A stretch of DNA of 64,000 bases from Arthrobacter castelli DSM 16402 (GTDB lineage Bacteria; Actinomycetota; Actinomycetes; Actinomycetales; Micrococcaceae). Made by a program: the position numbers and the translations under genes. This document shows positions 36,771-45,314 of this stretch, one piece after another (position 1 is the first letter of the stretch; each line of letters starts with the position of its first letter). The stretch covers positions 62,001 to 126,000 of the forward strand of contig NZ_AUMN01000002.1 in assembly GCF_000430705.1 (NCBI RefSeq), read 5' to 3'. The notes beneath the pieces are model-generated. The model searched no databases. It was not told the origin of the DNA and worked only from the letters and a program-made list of their open reading frames with translations.

Positions 36771-37078
36771 ATGAACAACACGATGCGGGCCATCAGCCAG
36801 GACGAACTCGGCGGCCCCGAGGTCCTCAAGTCCACCACCATCGAAGTGCCCGAACCCGGTATCGGGGAAGTCCTCGTCCGAGTGCATGCCGCGAGCGGGG
36901 AATCCGCCTGGCCGGACTGTTCGTCGAAGCAGACGGCGCGGGCATGACAGCCCTGGCCGCGCTGACCATCGCCGGCCAGCTCACCCCCACCATCGCCGCG
37001 ACGTTCCCCCTCGACCGGGCTGCCACTGCACAGTCCACCAAGTCCGGCGCCGGCAAGACGGTGCTGACCCTGGCCTGA
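36771..37078 (+). pseudogene. Quinone oxidoreductase-like dehydrogenase with internal deletion
   Basis: The start (ATG 36771 with AAGGAG) reads MNNTMRAISQDELGGPEVLK, then VPEPGIGEVLVRVHAASG, a normal MDR N-terminus of about 41 residues. Then, in another frame from about 36910, comes IRLAGLFVEADGAGMTALAAL through to TPTIAATFPLDRAATAQ and GKTVLTLA with the stop at 37078, a normal MDR C-terminus. The catalytic and NADPH-binding middle, roughly 230 residues, is gone. Clear deletion pseudogene, nine bases after the fusion gene and a probable former operon partner. Confidence 0.8.
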
Positions 37079-37380
37079 GCTACAGCCCGACGGGAGTCTG
37101 TGCCCAAACGGGGCACCATCCCGGTACCCGCGTTGCTCTCCAGAGCGCATACGGGTGATTCCGCTGGATCACGCCCGACAACCGAAGGGTCCCACCAATG
37201 ACAACGAGCCGTACCAGCGGCTGTCCGATGTCAGCGCCATCGCGCCGGGGGTTCCGCACGAGGCGAACGCGAGAGCGTTCAACGGGCTCCAGGGCGGGGC
37301 CGCCGACCTGGTCGACACACCGATCGTGCCCGTGGCATAACCTGCGGAGACACCCAACACCGACGAAAGAAGGCGAATCT
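37079..37380. other. Spacer before the thioesterase, nothing recognised
   Basis: A frame at 37155-37340 (ending GGAADLVDTPIVPVA) is open but resembles nothing I know and has no convincing ribosome-binding site. It may be a further gene remnant. Confidence 0.3.
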
Positions 37381-37902
37381 GTGACGACACGACACCGGCA
37401 ACAAGGGATCCGCTCGCGCACCCTGCGGTACCACAGCCCCGAGATGGACACGGCGAAACTGTTTGAGCGGTCCGGCCTCGAGCAGTTACGCGCCCTGGCC
37501 GAGGGCCTGGTACCGCCGCCGCCGATGAGCAGCCACATCGGCCTGGAGATCGTCTCGGTCAGCGACGGCGAGGTTATGATGACCGCCGAGCCCGATGAAT
37601 CCCACTACAACCCCATCGGGTCGGTGCACGGAGGCTTCTTCGCCACCATCCTCGACTCCGCCTGCGGCTGCGCGGTCCACAGCACCCTGCCCGCCGGCGT
37701 CGGCTACACCAGCCTGGAAATCAAGGTGTCCTTCCTGCGACCGATCACCGCGGACTCCGGCACCGTCACCGCCCGAGGCTGGGTCACCCGCCGCGGTCGG
37801 AACGCGGCCTTCGCCGACGCCGAGGTTCGCGACGCCGGGGGACGGGTCCTGGCGACCGCCTCCAGCAGCTGCCTGATCATCCACCCCGACCCGGCGCTGT
37901 GA
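37381..37902 (+). CDS. PaaI-family hotdog thioesterase
   Basis: GTG 37381 is chosen because GAAAGAAGG lies just upstream and family similarity begins inside it. The 173-residue protein has one hotdog fold: SSHIGLEIVSVSDGEVMM, the active-site loop NPIGSVHGGFFATILDSACG and VSFLRPITADSGTVTARG. It should hydrolyse an acyl- or aryl-CoA thioester. It may serve catabolism linked to the preceding oxidoreductase genes or edit acyl chains for the following polyketide synthase, but a 77-base gap separates it from the latter. Confidence 0.85.
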   Translation: MTTRHRQQGIRSRTLRYHSPEMDTAKLFERSGLEQLRALAEGLVPPPPMSSHIGLEIVSVSDGEVMMTAEPDESHYNPIGSVHGGFFATILDSACGCAVHSTLPAGVGYTSLEIKVSFLRPITADSGTVTARGWVTRRGRNAAFADAEVRDAGGRVLATASSSCLIIHPDPAL

Positions 37903-37979
37903 CCACGCGACTCCGGATCCGGAACTTCGGGATGGCCACGCTGTTCTCTGAATAGAAGTCAGCATGCTTAGATGAAGGC

Positions 37980-39128
37980 ATGTCGGTTTTCGTGCGAACC
38001 ATACAGACCTCGGTGCCCTCGACTGTGCTGGAACAGCCGGCCACCAGGGACCGTTTCGCGGGCCAGCCCTCCGTCAGCCGGTTGGGCGAACGGCTGCTGC
38101 GGGCCGCTTTTGACCAGTCGGGCATCGACCAGCGGCACACCGTCATTGACGGGTTCGACATGACCCGGGGCGACGGCGGCAACAGCGGCGACTTCTACGA
38201 CCGGGACTCGGGCACCCTGCTGGTCCCCGGGACCCGGGTCAGGAACGAGCTGTATACCCAGGAGGCGACCAAGCTCTATATCGATGCGGCGCGGCAGGCG
38301 CTGGAGGCGGACGAAGGTATCGGCCCCGATGACATCACTCATGTGGTCACCGTTTCCTGCACCGGCTTCTACCAACCCGGACCGGACTATATGCTTGTCC
38401 GTCAGCTCGGGCTGGATCCGCGCGTGCAGCGCTACCATCTGGGTTTCATGGGCTGCTACGCGTCGTTTCCGGCGCTACGGGCCGCCCGGTCATTCTGCGA
38501 GGCCGATCCGGACGCCGTCGTGCTGGTGGTCAGTGCCGAGCTGTGCACTCTGCACGTGCGTTCCTCCAACGACCCAGACCAGATTATCGCTTCCTCGGTC
38601 TTCGCCGACGGCGCGGCGGCCGCCATCGTCTCCGGTACGCCTGGTGCGGGGGCCGGCCTCCGGCTCGAGGCGTTCGATACCGCGCTGACCCCCGTGGGGG
38701 AAGCGGACATGGCCTGGACCATCGGCGACGAAGGCTTCGAAATGGTACTGAGCAGCTACGTTCCCAAAATCATCGGTGAACATATCCACGACGCCTTGGG
38801 GCCGCTCTTTTCACGACAGGCCGCCCTGGCGGGACGGCCGTACAAGGATGTGGAGTACTGGGCCGTGCATCCGGGCGGGCGCAGCATCCTGGACAAAGTC
38901 GAATCGAACCTCGAACTGCGGCCGGACCAGCTCACGCCGTCGAGGGAAATCCTGCGCCGGTACGGCAACATGAGCAGCGCGACAATACTGTTCATCCTCA
39001 AGAATATTCTCGACGACAGCTCAGCCGAGTCCGAAGAGCAGGTGTGCGCCATGGCCTTCGGGCCCGGGCTGACGGTGGAGTCGGCGTTGATGACCAAGCT
39101 GTCCCCGGATAAGGCCGGGACCCGCTGA
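37980..39128 (+). CDS. Type III polyketide synthase
   Basis: A 382-residue chalcone synthase-fold enzyme that extends a starter acyl-CoA with malonyl-CoA. The Cys-His-Asn triad is intact: Cys159 (LGFMGCYAS), His297 (WAVHPGGRSIL) and Asn330 (RYGNMSSAT). VSCTGFYQPGPDY is the family loop before it. Bacterial relatives make alkylresorcinols, alkylpyrones or tetrahydroxynaphthalene. The stop overlaps the next start (TGATG), so it is coupled to a methyltransferase and a flavoprotein, the set of enzyme types used by the srsABC phenolic-lipid operon of Streptomyces griseus. The product is not established. Confidence 0.92.
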   Translation: MSVFVRTIQTSVPSTVLEQPATRDRFAGQPSVSRLGERLLRAAFDQSGIDQRHTVIDGFDMTRGDGGNSGDFYDRDSGTLLVPGTRVRNELYTQEATKLYIDAARQALEADEGIGPDDITHVVTVSCTGFYQPGPDYMLVRQLGLDPRVQRYHLGFMGCYASFPALRAARSFCEADPDAVVLVVSAELCTLHVRSSNDPDQIIASSVFADGAAAAIVSGTPGAGAGLRLEAFDTALTPVGEADMAWTIGDEGFEMVLSSYVPKIIGEHIHDALGPLFSRQAALAGRPYKDVEYWAVHPGGRSILDKVESNLELRPDQLTPSREILRRYGNMSSATILFILKNILDDSSAESEEQVCAMAFGPGLTVESALMTKLSPDKAGTR

Positions 39129-39904
39129 TGGCAGTGTGGCCAGGTCGGCTGGTCCGGCGGGACACCGATGCCACCGAGCTGATGGACGATCCCGGCGCCG
39201 ATCCGCACCTGCTGGAACGCACTTATGATCAATTCCACTTGATCAACACGGTGATCGGCCGCTGGCGCCTGACCTATCGCTCATGGATCCGGCCGCTGCT
39301 GCGCCGTGAGGCGGTGAACAGCATCCTCGATATCGGGTGCGGAGGCGGGGACGTGACTCGGGCGCTGGCGCGGTGGGCCCTGCTCGACGGTTTCGCCTGT
39401 TCCATCCTCGGTATCGATCCGGACGAAAGGGCTTTTGACCACGCGGCGAGGAAACCGGCGATGCCCGGTCTAGCGTACCGGCGGGCCTACAGCGGTGAAC
39501 TTGCCGCAGCCGGCCACCGCTTCGACGTCATCATCTCCAATCACATGCTCCACCACCTGAACGGCGACGAGCTGGACGGCCTGCTGGCCGACAGCGAGCG
39601 GATGTGCCGGATGCGGGTGGTCCACGCGGACCTGCAACGCAGTCCGGTGGCGTATGCGCTGTTCTCGACCGCGACATGGCCCGTGTTCCGCCGTTCCTTT
39701 ATCCGGGCGGACGGGCTGACCTCGTTGCGCCGCAGCTACACCACGGCGGAACTGTCCGCGCTGGCCCCGCATGGATGGCAGGTCGCCCACCAACGTCCCT
39801 ACCGCAACCTGCTCATCTTCGACGGTCCCGGTCCGGGTGGCGTGGCAGATCGGGCGGGCGGCGACCCGACCGGCCAGGCCGGCAGGGCGGCTCCGGGAGG
39901 CTGA
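39128..39904 (+). CDS. Class I methyltransferase of the type III PKS operon
   Basis: A 258-residue SAM-dependent methyltransferase. The core is SILDIGCGGGDVTRALARWA, ILGIDPDERAFDHAA and FDVIISNHMLHHL. It overlaps the polyketide synthase stop by one base and ends one base before the flavoprotein start, so it most likely methylates the polyketide. The fold is a soluble class I type, unlike the membrane-type SrsB of Streptomyces griseus. The last about 25 residues are Gly/Ala-rich. Confidence 0.88.
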   Translation: MAVWPGRLVRRDTDATELMDDPGADPHLLERTYDQFHLINTVIGRWRLTYRSWIRPLLRREAVNSILDIGCGGGDVTRALARWALLDGFACSILGIDPDERAFDHAARKPAMPGLAYRRAYSGELAAAGHRFDVIISNHMLHHLNGDELDGLLADSERMCRMRVVHADLQRSPVAYALFSTATWPVFRRSFIRADGLTSLRRSYTTAELSALAPHGWQVAHQRPYRNLLIFDGPGPGGVADRAGGDPTGQAGRAAPGG

Positions 39905-39905
39905 A

Positions 39906-41042
39906 ATGCTGGACGCCGTCGTCGTCGGGGGAGGACCTGTCGGGTTGTTTACCGGCGCGCTGCTCGCGCACCAGGGCCTCGACGTCCAGGTGCTTGAACA
40001 ACGCACTGAGCCGATACGCCATTCGAGGGCCATCGGAATCCACCCGCCGGCGCTGGAGGCCTTCGACGGCGTCGGCATCGCCCGCGCCATAGTGTCCGAG
40101 GGGACCAGGATCCGGCACGGTTTGCTGCGCAGCGACGGGCGCACCTTCGGCTCGCTGGGGTTCGACGGCGTATCCGCAGCCCACCCGTACATCGTCGCCC
40201 TCGATCAACACCGCACCGAGGCCCTGATTGCCGCCCGGCTCGAACAGCTCCGTCCGGGGTCGTTGCGGCGCGGAGTCCAGGTCCGCGGGCTGGAGCAGGA
40301 AGCGGACCATGTCCGGCTGCAGGTCGCCACCGGCCATGGCGGCAGCGGGCTGAATGCCCGCATGGTCATCGGCGCCGACGGCGGCAACAGCCTGGTGCGC
40401 TCCGCCTGCCGAATCGATGTGCGCACCACCGTGCACGGCGACCAGTACCTGATGGGCGACTTCATTGACGAAACACCCGACGGACGGGCCGCTGTCATCT
40501 GGCTGGAGCCGCAGGGAGTGGTGGAGTCCTTCCCGTTGCCCCATGGACGCCGGCGCTGGGTCGTCCGCTTGCAAAGCCCCGTCACCGATCCAACCCCTGA
40601 GCTGCTGTCCGGACTGATCCAGGCGCGCACCGGCACCGCCGTGGCTGCCTCCGGCAACAGGATGCTCAGCGGCTTCGGCGTGCGCACGCAAACGGCCGGG
40701 CGCATGGTGGCCGGGCGTGTGGTGCTGGTCGGGGACGCGGCCCACCAGGTCAGCCCGATCGGCGGGCAGGGAATGAACCTGGGATGGCTGGACGCCGCCG
40801 CCCTGGCACCGCTCCTGCCCGACGCCGCGAACGGGAGCGGGGAGGCGAAGGCCTTGGACCGGTTCCAGGGAAGGCGCATGCGCTCCGCGGCGATCGCGGC
40901 ACGGGTGGCTCAGCTCAACATGGCCATGGGCCGGCCGGTGGACGGGTACCGACTGCGCGGTCGCGACCTGCTGCTTCGCGCCCTGCTCACGGCCGGTCCG
41001 CGGGCGGCACTGGCGCGGGCATATTCGATGCGTTGGCTGTGA
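39906..41042 (+). CDS. FAD-dependent monooxygenase of the type III PKS operon
   Basis: A 378-residue flavoprotein of the p-hydroxybenzoate hydroxylase group. I start at ATG 39906 (MLDAVVVGGGPVGL). The nucleotide-binding GGGPVG is at 9-14, ARMVIGADGGNSLVR is the DG motif and GRVVLVGDAAHQVSPIGGQG (near 274) the GD motif. It would hydroxylate the aromatic polyketide, as SrsC does in making alkylquinones; that role is inferred from context. Confidence 0.9.
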   Translation: MLDAVVVGGGPVGLFTGALLAHQGLDVQVLEQRTEPIRHSRAIGIHPPALEAFDGVGIARAIVSEGTRIRHGLLRSDGRTFGSLGFDGVSAAHPYIVALDQHRTEALIAARLEQLRPGSLRRGVQVRGLEQEADHVRLQVATGHGGSGLNARMVIGADGGNSLVRSACRIDVRTTVHGDQYLMGDFIDETPDGRAAVIWLEPQGVVESFPLPHGRRRWVVRLQSPVTDPTPELLSGLIQARTGTAVAASGNRMLSGFGVRTQTAGRMVAGRVVLVGDAAHQVSPIGGQGMNLGWLDAAALAPLLPDAANGSGEAKALDRFQGRRMRSAAIAARVAQLNMAMGRPVDGYRLRGRDLLLRALLTAGPRAALARAYSMRWL

Positions 41043-41104
41043 CGGACACGGTCTTGTCAGCGGCGATGGAGGACGCGGCCGATACAGGAAGTAACCTGTG
41101 AAGA

Positions 41105-42556
41105 GTGAGCGATCTATTCAATCAGGACAGTGATAGCGACGGCTCAGCCGATACGTCCTATCAGGGGCCCGGACCGGCCGGGTCCGGCCCGAAGAGCCCC
41201 TTGGCAGTGCGGATGCGCCCCAGGAACCTCGACGACATCGTCGGCCAACAACATCTGCTGGGCGCCGGGTCCCCGCTGCGGGCGTTGGCGGCGGGGGATC
41301 GGGGCAGCGGCTCAGCCGGTTCGACGTCGGTCATCCTGTGGGGGCCGCCGGGCACCGGGAAGACCACGCTGGCCCATGTGATCGCCCGCGGACCGGGCAG
41401 GAAATTCGTCGAGCTGTCGGCCGTCACGTCCGGGGTCAAGGATGTGCGGCGGGTGATGGACGACGCCTTGACGGCCCGGGACCTGCACCGCACCACCACC
41501 GTGCTCTTCCTGGACGAGATCCACCGGTTCAACAAGGCCCAGCAGGATGCGTTGCTGCCCGGGGTCGAAAACGGCTGGGTGATTCTGATAGCCGCCACCA
41601 CCGAGAACCCGTCGTTTTCGGTGGTGGCGCCGTTGCTTTCGCGTTCTTTAATGCTGACCCTGCAACCGTTGACGTCGGCCGACATCCAGGCCCTGCTCGA
41701 CAAAGCCGTCCGGGATCCAAGGGGGCTGGCCGGCGAGGTGGAAGTCACGGACGAGGCCATGGACCACCTGGTCAGGCTGGCCGCCGGAGATGCCCGCAGG
41801 GGACTGACCGCCGTGGAAGCGGCCGCGCGCATGGCGCTGAGCGAACATTCCGGCGAGCAGCCCGGCGAAGATGGGAACACCGAAGAAGGTCCAGCCAGAC
41901 CGTCCCGGGGCGCGGCTCCGATACGGGTCGGACTGGAGCATGCCGAACAGGCACTGGATGTAGCGGCGGTCCGGTACGACCGGGCGGGGGACCAGCACTA
42001 CGACGTCGCCAGCGCCTTGATCAAGTCCATCAGAGGTTCGGATGTCGACGCTTCACTGCATTACCTTGCCCGGATGCTCGAAGCCGGTGAAGACGCCCGG
42101 TTTATCGCCCGGCGGATTGTGATTTCGGCCTCGGAGGATGTGGGCATGGCCGACCCGACGGCGTTGCAGACGGCTGTTGCCGCGGCCCAGGCGGTCCAGC
42201 TGATCGGTATGCCGGAGGGGCGGATCGTGCTCGCCGAAGCCGTGGTGCACATGGCGACGGCACCGAAGTCGAATGCCGCCTACATGGGGCTGAACGCGGC
42301 AGTCAGCGATATCCGGGCGGGAAAGGGAAGCACTGTCCCGGCGCATCTGCGGGACTCCCACTATCCCGGCTCTGAGCAGCTGGGCCATGGCAAGGGCTAC
42401 CGGTATGCGCACGATGCCCCGAATGCTGTGGCAGCCCAGCAGTATCCTCCCGATGACCTGGTGGGCCGCGATTACTACCAGCCCACCCAGTTCGGCTCGG
42501 AGCGCGAGGTGGCGGCGCGGGTGGAAAAGCTGCGGCGGATCATCCGCGGCGGGTGA
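41105..42556 (+). CDS. rarA: Replication-associated recombination ATPase RarA/MgsA
   Basis: A 483-residue AAA+ clamp-loader-like ATPase acting at stalled forks. Walker A is [14 protein letters not shown], Walker [17 protein letters not shown], sensor region [17 protein letters not shown]. The C-terminal tetramerisation domain has [20 protein letters not shown] and [12 protein letters not shown]. The start GTG 41105 is followed by an acidic 30-residue leader. An insertion near residues 240-275 ([20 protein letters not shown]) is unusually long. Confidence 0.94.
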   Translation: MSDLFNQDSDSDGSADTSYQGPGPAGSGPKSPLAVRMRPRNLDDIVGQQHLLGAGSPLRALAAGDRGSGSAGSTSVILWGPPGTGKTTLAHVIARGPGRKFVELSAVTSGVKDVRRVMDDALTARDLHRTTTVLFLDEIHRFNKAQQDALLPGVENGWVILIAATTENPSFSVVAPLLSRSLMLTLQPLTSADIQALLDKAVRDPRGLAGEVEVTDEAMDHLVRLAAGDARRGLTAVEAAARMALSEHSGEQPGEDGNTEEGPARPSRGAAPIRVGLEHAEQALDVAAVRYDRAGDQHYDVASALIKSIRGSDVDASLHYLARMLEAGEDARFIARRIVISASEDVGMADPTALQTAVAAAQAVQLIGMPEGRIVLAEAVVHMATAPKSNAAYMGLNAAVSDIRAGKGSTVPAHLRDSHYPGSEQLGHGKGYRYAHDAPNAVAAQQYPPDDLVGRDYYQPTQFGSEREVAARVEKLRRIIRGG

Positions 42557-42601
42557 CCCTACCGCGGTCGCTGGACTCCCCGTCGCGCCGGTTGTCCAGT
42601 C

Positions 42602-43603
42602 TCAGAGGGCCGGAACAGGGCCCGACACGAGCGACTGCACCTGCCGCAGCACGGCATCCGAGGTGCCGGCCGGCCCGGCGAACGGCAACCGGATCACCGC
42701 GGTGGTCGAATGGCATCCGCCAGCGCCGTCGACGGTGCGGCCGGGACAGCCGCCTGGGGCGTCGTCGGGCAGCAACGCCCTCCAGATGCACGCTGTGGCA
42801 TCCCAGCGGCACTGAAGCGTCAAGCCATACTGGTCCACACCGATCATCCGGACCGACTCCACTGTGCCCATGCTCCCGATACCCAGCGTCTCAGTGTCCA
42901 GGTCCAGCGCCCTGACGGTATCCAGCACCGCCGGACCGTATTGGTCCTCAATGCCACGCAGCAGCGGACCTTCCCACCGGGCCAGCGGGTCGGGAACCGC
43001 GGACAGCACGTCTTCGGCCTCCACATCGTGACGGCCGGATCCATCTGTGAGCCGGGCCCGCTCCGGGCTGAAAGCGAACAGTTTGGCATCCGGACGGTAT
43101 CCGAGCACTTCGGACAAGCGCACACCTGAGCATTCGGCCTGCAGCGCGCCGGGCACCGCCGCGGCGGGCAGCGGGGTGATTTTCCCAAAGTAACGGGCGG
43201 AGCTGCGCTCAATGTGGATGTCGGCGACCGGTGCCATCGACGAAATCTCCAAGGTGACCGGATAACGCAGCAAGCACCGGGACGCGTCGGAGTCTTCAGA
43301 GGAGCCGGCCTCAGCAGCGGCGTCGGTAGAGCCCGCCTGTTCCGAGGGGCGCATCTTCGATCCAGGACCGGCCAAGTCGCGCAGCGGGCATACTTCACGG
43401 TAGAGTAGGTCGCTGACGGGTGAATCAAGGCCAAGCCCGGCCAGCGTGTGTGTGTCCCCAACCAAGATGTACGCACCTGCGGCGGTCTCGGCATGAAGCA
43501 CCGGCACGGCACTTTGGGTAGCGGCTGACCCGAGCGTGGCGGTCCCCGCACCCGTCAATAATGTACGCGCTACCTCAGCGGCACTTGGTTGCCGGTGTTC
43601 CAT
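42602..43603 (-). CDS. DUF2470-like protein, possibly heme/iron-related
   Basis: ATG 43603 has AGGAGG ten bases upstream. Of 333 residues, the first about 200 look like a flavin-reductase/split-barrel domain (LRYPVTLEISSMAPVADIHI, ARYFGKITPLP, GVRLSEVLGYRPDAKLFAFS). Residues about 215-280 (LLRGIEDQYGPAVLDTVRAL, VRMIGVDQYGLTLQCRW) resemble the DUF2470 helix-strand pattern of HugZ-like heme-degrading proteins. The match is from pattern reading only. An iron box 127 bases upstream supports an iron-related role. The minus frame stays open through rpsD, but I reject that extension. Confidence 0.65.
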   Translation of the reverse strand: MEHRQPSAAEVARTLLTGAGTATLGSAATQSAVPVLHAETAAGAYILVGDTHTLAGLGLDSPVSDLLYREVCPLRDLAGPGSKMRPSEQAGSTDAAAEAGSSEDSDASRCLLRYPVTLEISSMAPVADIHIERSSARYFGKITPLPAAAVPGALQAECSGVRLSEVLGYRPDAKLFAFSPERARLTDGSGRHDVEAEDVLSAVPDPLARWEGPLLRGIEDQYGPAVLDTVRALDLDTETLGIGSMGTVESVRMIGVDQYGLTLQCRWDATACIWRALLPDDAPGGCPGRTVDGAGGCHSTTAVIRLPFAGPAGTSDAVLRQVQSLVSGPVPAL

Positions 43604-43729
43604 CGTGGTGTCCTCCTTTGCGTGGGCCAATACGACGGGCATGTGCAGCCGATCCGTTCCCCTGCGGTGTAGAGCCATAAAGGGAACCGATCGCAGGCGT
43701 GGTCCGGAAGGACCCGCCTCGGTAATCGG

Positions 43730-43748
43730 TGAGGCTAGCCTAACCTCT
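43730..43748. promoter_or_regulatory. DtxR/IdeR-type iron box
   Basis: TGAGGCTAGCCTAACCTCT matches 15 of 19 positions of the consensus TTAGGTTAGCCTAACCTAA, including the whole centre. It lies between the minus-strand DUF2470-like gene (127 bases away) and rpsD (27 bases away), just ahead of a TATATAT that could be the rpsD -10. Iron-loaded regulator would repress whichever promoter it covers. Confidence 0.75.
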
Positions 43749-43774
43749 ACTGACAGTATATATGGAAGGACAAC

Positions 43775-44401
43775 GTGACTGCACAAGCACGTGCCCGCCG
43801 CCAAGCGCGGGCGTCCCGGGCCTTGGGCCTGGCACTTACCCCCAAGGCCGCCAAGTACTTTGAACGCCGCCCATACCCGCCGGGTGAACACGGCCGCGCC
43901 CGGCGCAAGCAGGACAGCGACTACGCGGTGCGGCTGCGCGAGAAGCAGCGGCTGCGCGCCCAGTACGGTATCCGCGAAGCACAAATGACCCGCGTCTTCG
44001 AGGAAGCACGCCGCACCCATGGCCTGACCGGTGAGAGCCTGGTCGAGCTGCTGGAAATGCGTCTCGATGCGCTGGTGCTGCGGTCCGGCTTTGCCCGCAC
44101 CATCGCCCAGGCGCGCCAGTTGGTGGTTCACCGCCACATCATGGTCGACGGCGGACGGGTTGACCGCCCGTCCTACCGTGTGTCCGAGGGCCAGCTGATC
44201 CACGTCCACCCGCGCAGCGAGAAGATGACTCCGCTGCAGGTGGCTGCGGCCGGCGCCCACCGTGACGTGCTCCCGGATGTGCCGGCCTACCTGGACGTCC
44301 AGCTGGAGAAGCTGCACGCCCGGCTGGTCCGCCGTCCGAAGCGGCCGGAAGTTCCGATCACCTGCGAAGAGCAGCTCGTGGTCGAGTACTACGCCCGCTA
44401 A
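43775..44401 (+). CDS. rpsD: 30S ribosomal protein S4
   Basis: S4 nucleates 30S assembly by binding 16S rRNA. The 208 residues carry FERRPYPPGEHGRARRKQDS, YAVRLREKQRLRAQYGI and the S4 RNA-binding domain (MRLDALVLRSGFARTIAQARQLVVHRHIMVDG). There are no N-terminal zinc-knuckle cysteines; this is the C-minus form, as in Arthrobacter. GTG 43775 follows GGAAGGA. It is separate from other ribosomal genes and ends in a strong terminator. Confidence 0.96.
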   Translation: MTAQARARRQARASRALGLALTPKAAKYFERRPYPPGEHGRARRKQDSDYAVRLREKQRLRAQYGIREAQMTRVFEEARRTHGLTGESLVELLEMRLDALVLRSGFARTIAQARQLVVHRHIMVDGGRVDRPSYRVSEGQLIHVHPRSEKMTPLQVAAAGAHRDVLPDVPAYLDVQLEKLHARLVRRPKRPEVPITCEEQLVVEYYAR

Positions 44402-44435
44402 GAGCCACGCTGAATCCAGCTGCAGCGCCACACTC

Positions 44436-44465
44436 GACAGCCCGCGGCAAGCGCCGCGGGCTGTC
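44436..44465 (+). terminator. Strong terminator hairpin after rpsD
   Basis: A perfect 13-bp stem, GACAGCCCGCGGC (44436-44448) with GCCGCGGGCTGTC (44453-44465), closed by an AAGC loop, 34 bases after the rpsD stop. There is no long T run, as is common in high-GC actinobacteria. Confidence 0.8.
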
Positions 44466-44560
44466 ATGTGGGTAAGGTACATAGCGTCACCAGTGCACCG
44501 AGCCGTTGCGGCCTGCGGCGCTGGCCGGTACATCGTTATACGAAAAAGGAGCAGTCCGCT

Positions 44561-44935
44561 ATGTCTGGTGGAGATATTGCCGGCCTCATCGCCGCCGGCG
44601 TTTTTGCCATCCTCGTCGCCCTGTTGGCCATACCGGTGTTGAAACTCGGCAAGGTCTTCGACGAGCTGCGAACCACCATCCGCTCACTGAGTGACGAGAC
44701 CACGCCGTTGCTCGACGAGGTCACCACGACGGTGTCCACCACGAACTCGCAACTGCGCAAGGTCGACGGCATCACCAACAATGTCTCGGACGCCTCCGCG
44801 AATGTATCGGCGCTGTCCTCACTGGTTGCGGCCACGCTGGGAGCGCCGCTGATCAAGGTGGCAGCTTTCTCCTACGGTGTGCGTTCGGCCTTCGGAGGCC
44901 GGGGCGGCCGGCATACACCACCCCGCAGCAGATAG
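44561..44935 (+). CDS. DUF948 membrane-anchored protein
   Basis: A 124-residue protein from ATG 44561, with AAAAAGGAG upstream. It has one N-terminal helix (GLIAAGVFAILVALLAIPVLKLG) and a helical region (FDELRTTIRSLSDETTPLLDEVTTTVSTT), the DUF948 layout. It ends in a basic Gly/Arg tail. The place between rpsD and alaS is conserved in actinobacteria; the function is unknown. Confidence 0.85.
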   Translation: MSGGDIAGLIAAGVFAILVALLAIPVLKLGKVFDELRTTIRSLSDETTPLLDEVTTTVSTTNSQLRKVDGITNNVSDASANVSALSSLVAATLGAPLIKVAAFSYGVRSAFGGRGGRHTPPRSR

Positions 44936-44982
44936 CCACCGCCCAACATGTCCAACTCAATCTTCACAGCAGGAGAGGCACC

Positions 44983-45222
44983 ATGACCAAGCGTCTGATC
45001 TGGGTCGGCATCGGCGTGACGATCGGCATTATTGCCGTGCGCAAAGCCTCCGAGGCCAAGGCAAAGTACGGACCGGAAGGGATCAACCGGGCGATGGGTT
45101 CGCTGGCCGACAGTGTCTCCGGATTCGCAGAGACGATGCGGCAGGGCATGAGCGAACGCGAAGCCGACCTGCGGATCGCGCTCGGTATCGACACGGAACA
45201 GCGGACAGGGTCCAGCCAATAG
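44983..45222 (+). CDS. Small conserved membrane protein (DUF6167-like)
   Basis: A 79-residue protein: a short hydrophobic start (LIWVGIGVTIGIIAVRK) and an amphipathic helix (GSLADSVSGFAETMRQGMSE). Its position between the DUF948 gene and alaS matches small DUF6167-type proteins in Streptomyces, but I make the family call by position as much as by sequence. CAGGAGAGG lies upstream of ATG 44983. No function is known. Confidence 0.7.
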   Translation: MTKRLIWVGIGVTIGIIAVRKASEAKAKYGPEGINRAMGSLADSVSGFAETMRQGMSEREADLRIALGIDTEQRTGSSQ

Positions 45223-45314
45223 GGAAGTGCCCGCACGGGAATTGTCCGACAGGGAGCGGCCACCAGCTGGCCGGGTCACGATCCGGCGGTATCAGGCGGA
45301 AGGTATATTGATAG

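Noticed and set aside
37155-37340. Small gene before the thioesterase
   Set aside because: No ribosome-binding site, no recognisable family and it lies in a decayed stretch; kept only as an unassigned spacer.
43604-44533. Open minus-strand frame extending the DUF2470-like gene across rpsD
   Set aside because: It is antisense to the conserved rpsD gene, and the ATG at 43603 has an excellent AGGAGG site where the family-like sequence begins.
45223-45314. T-box or other riboswitch before alaS
   Set aside because: Only 92 bases, no T-box core sequence and no terminator/antiterminator pair; a simple promoter (TATATT) explains it better.
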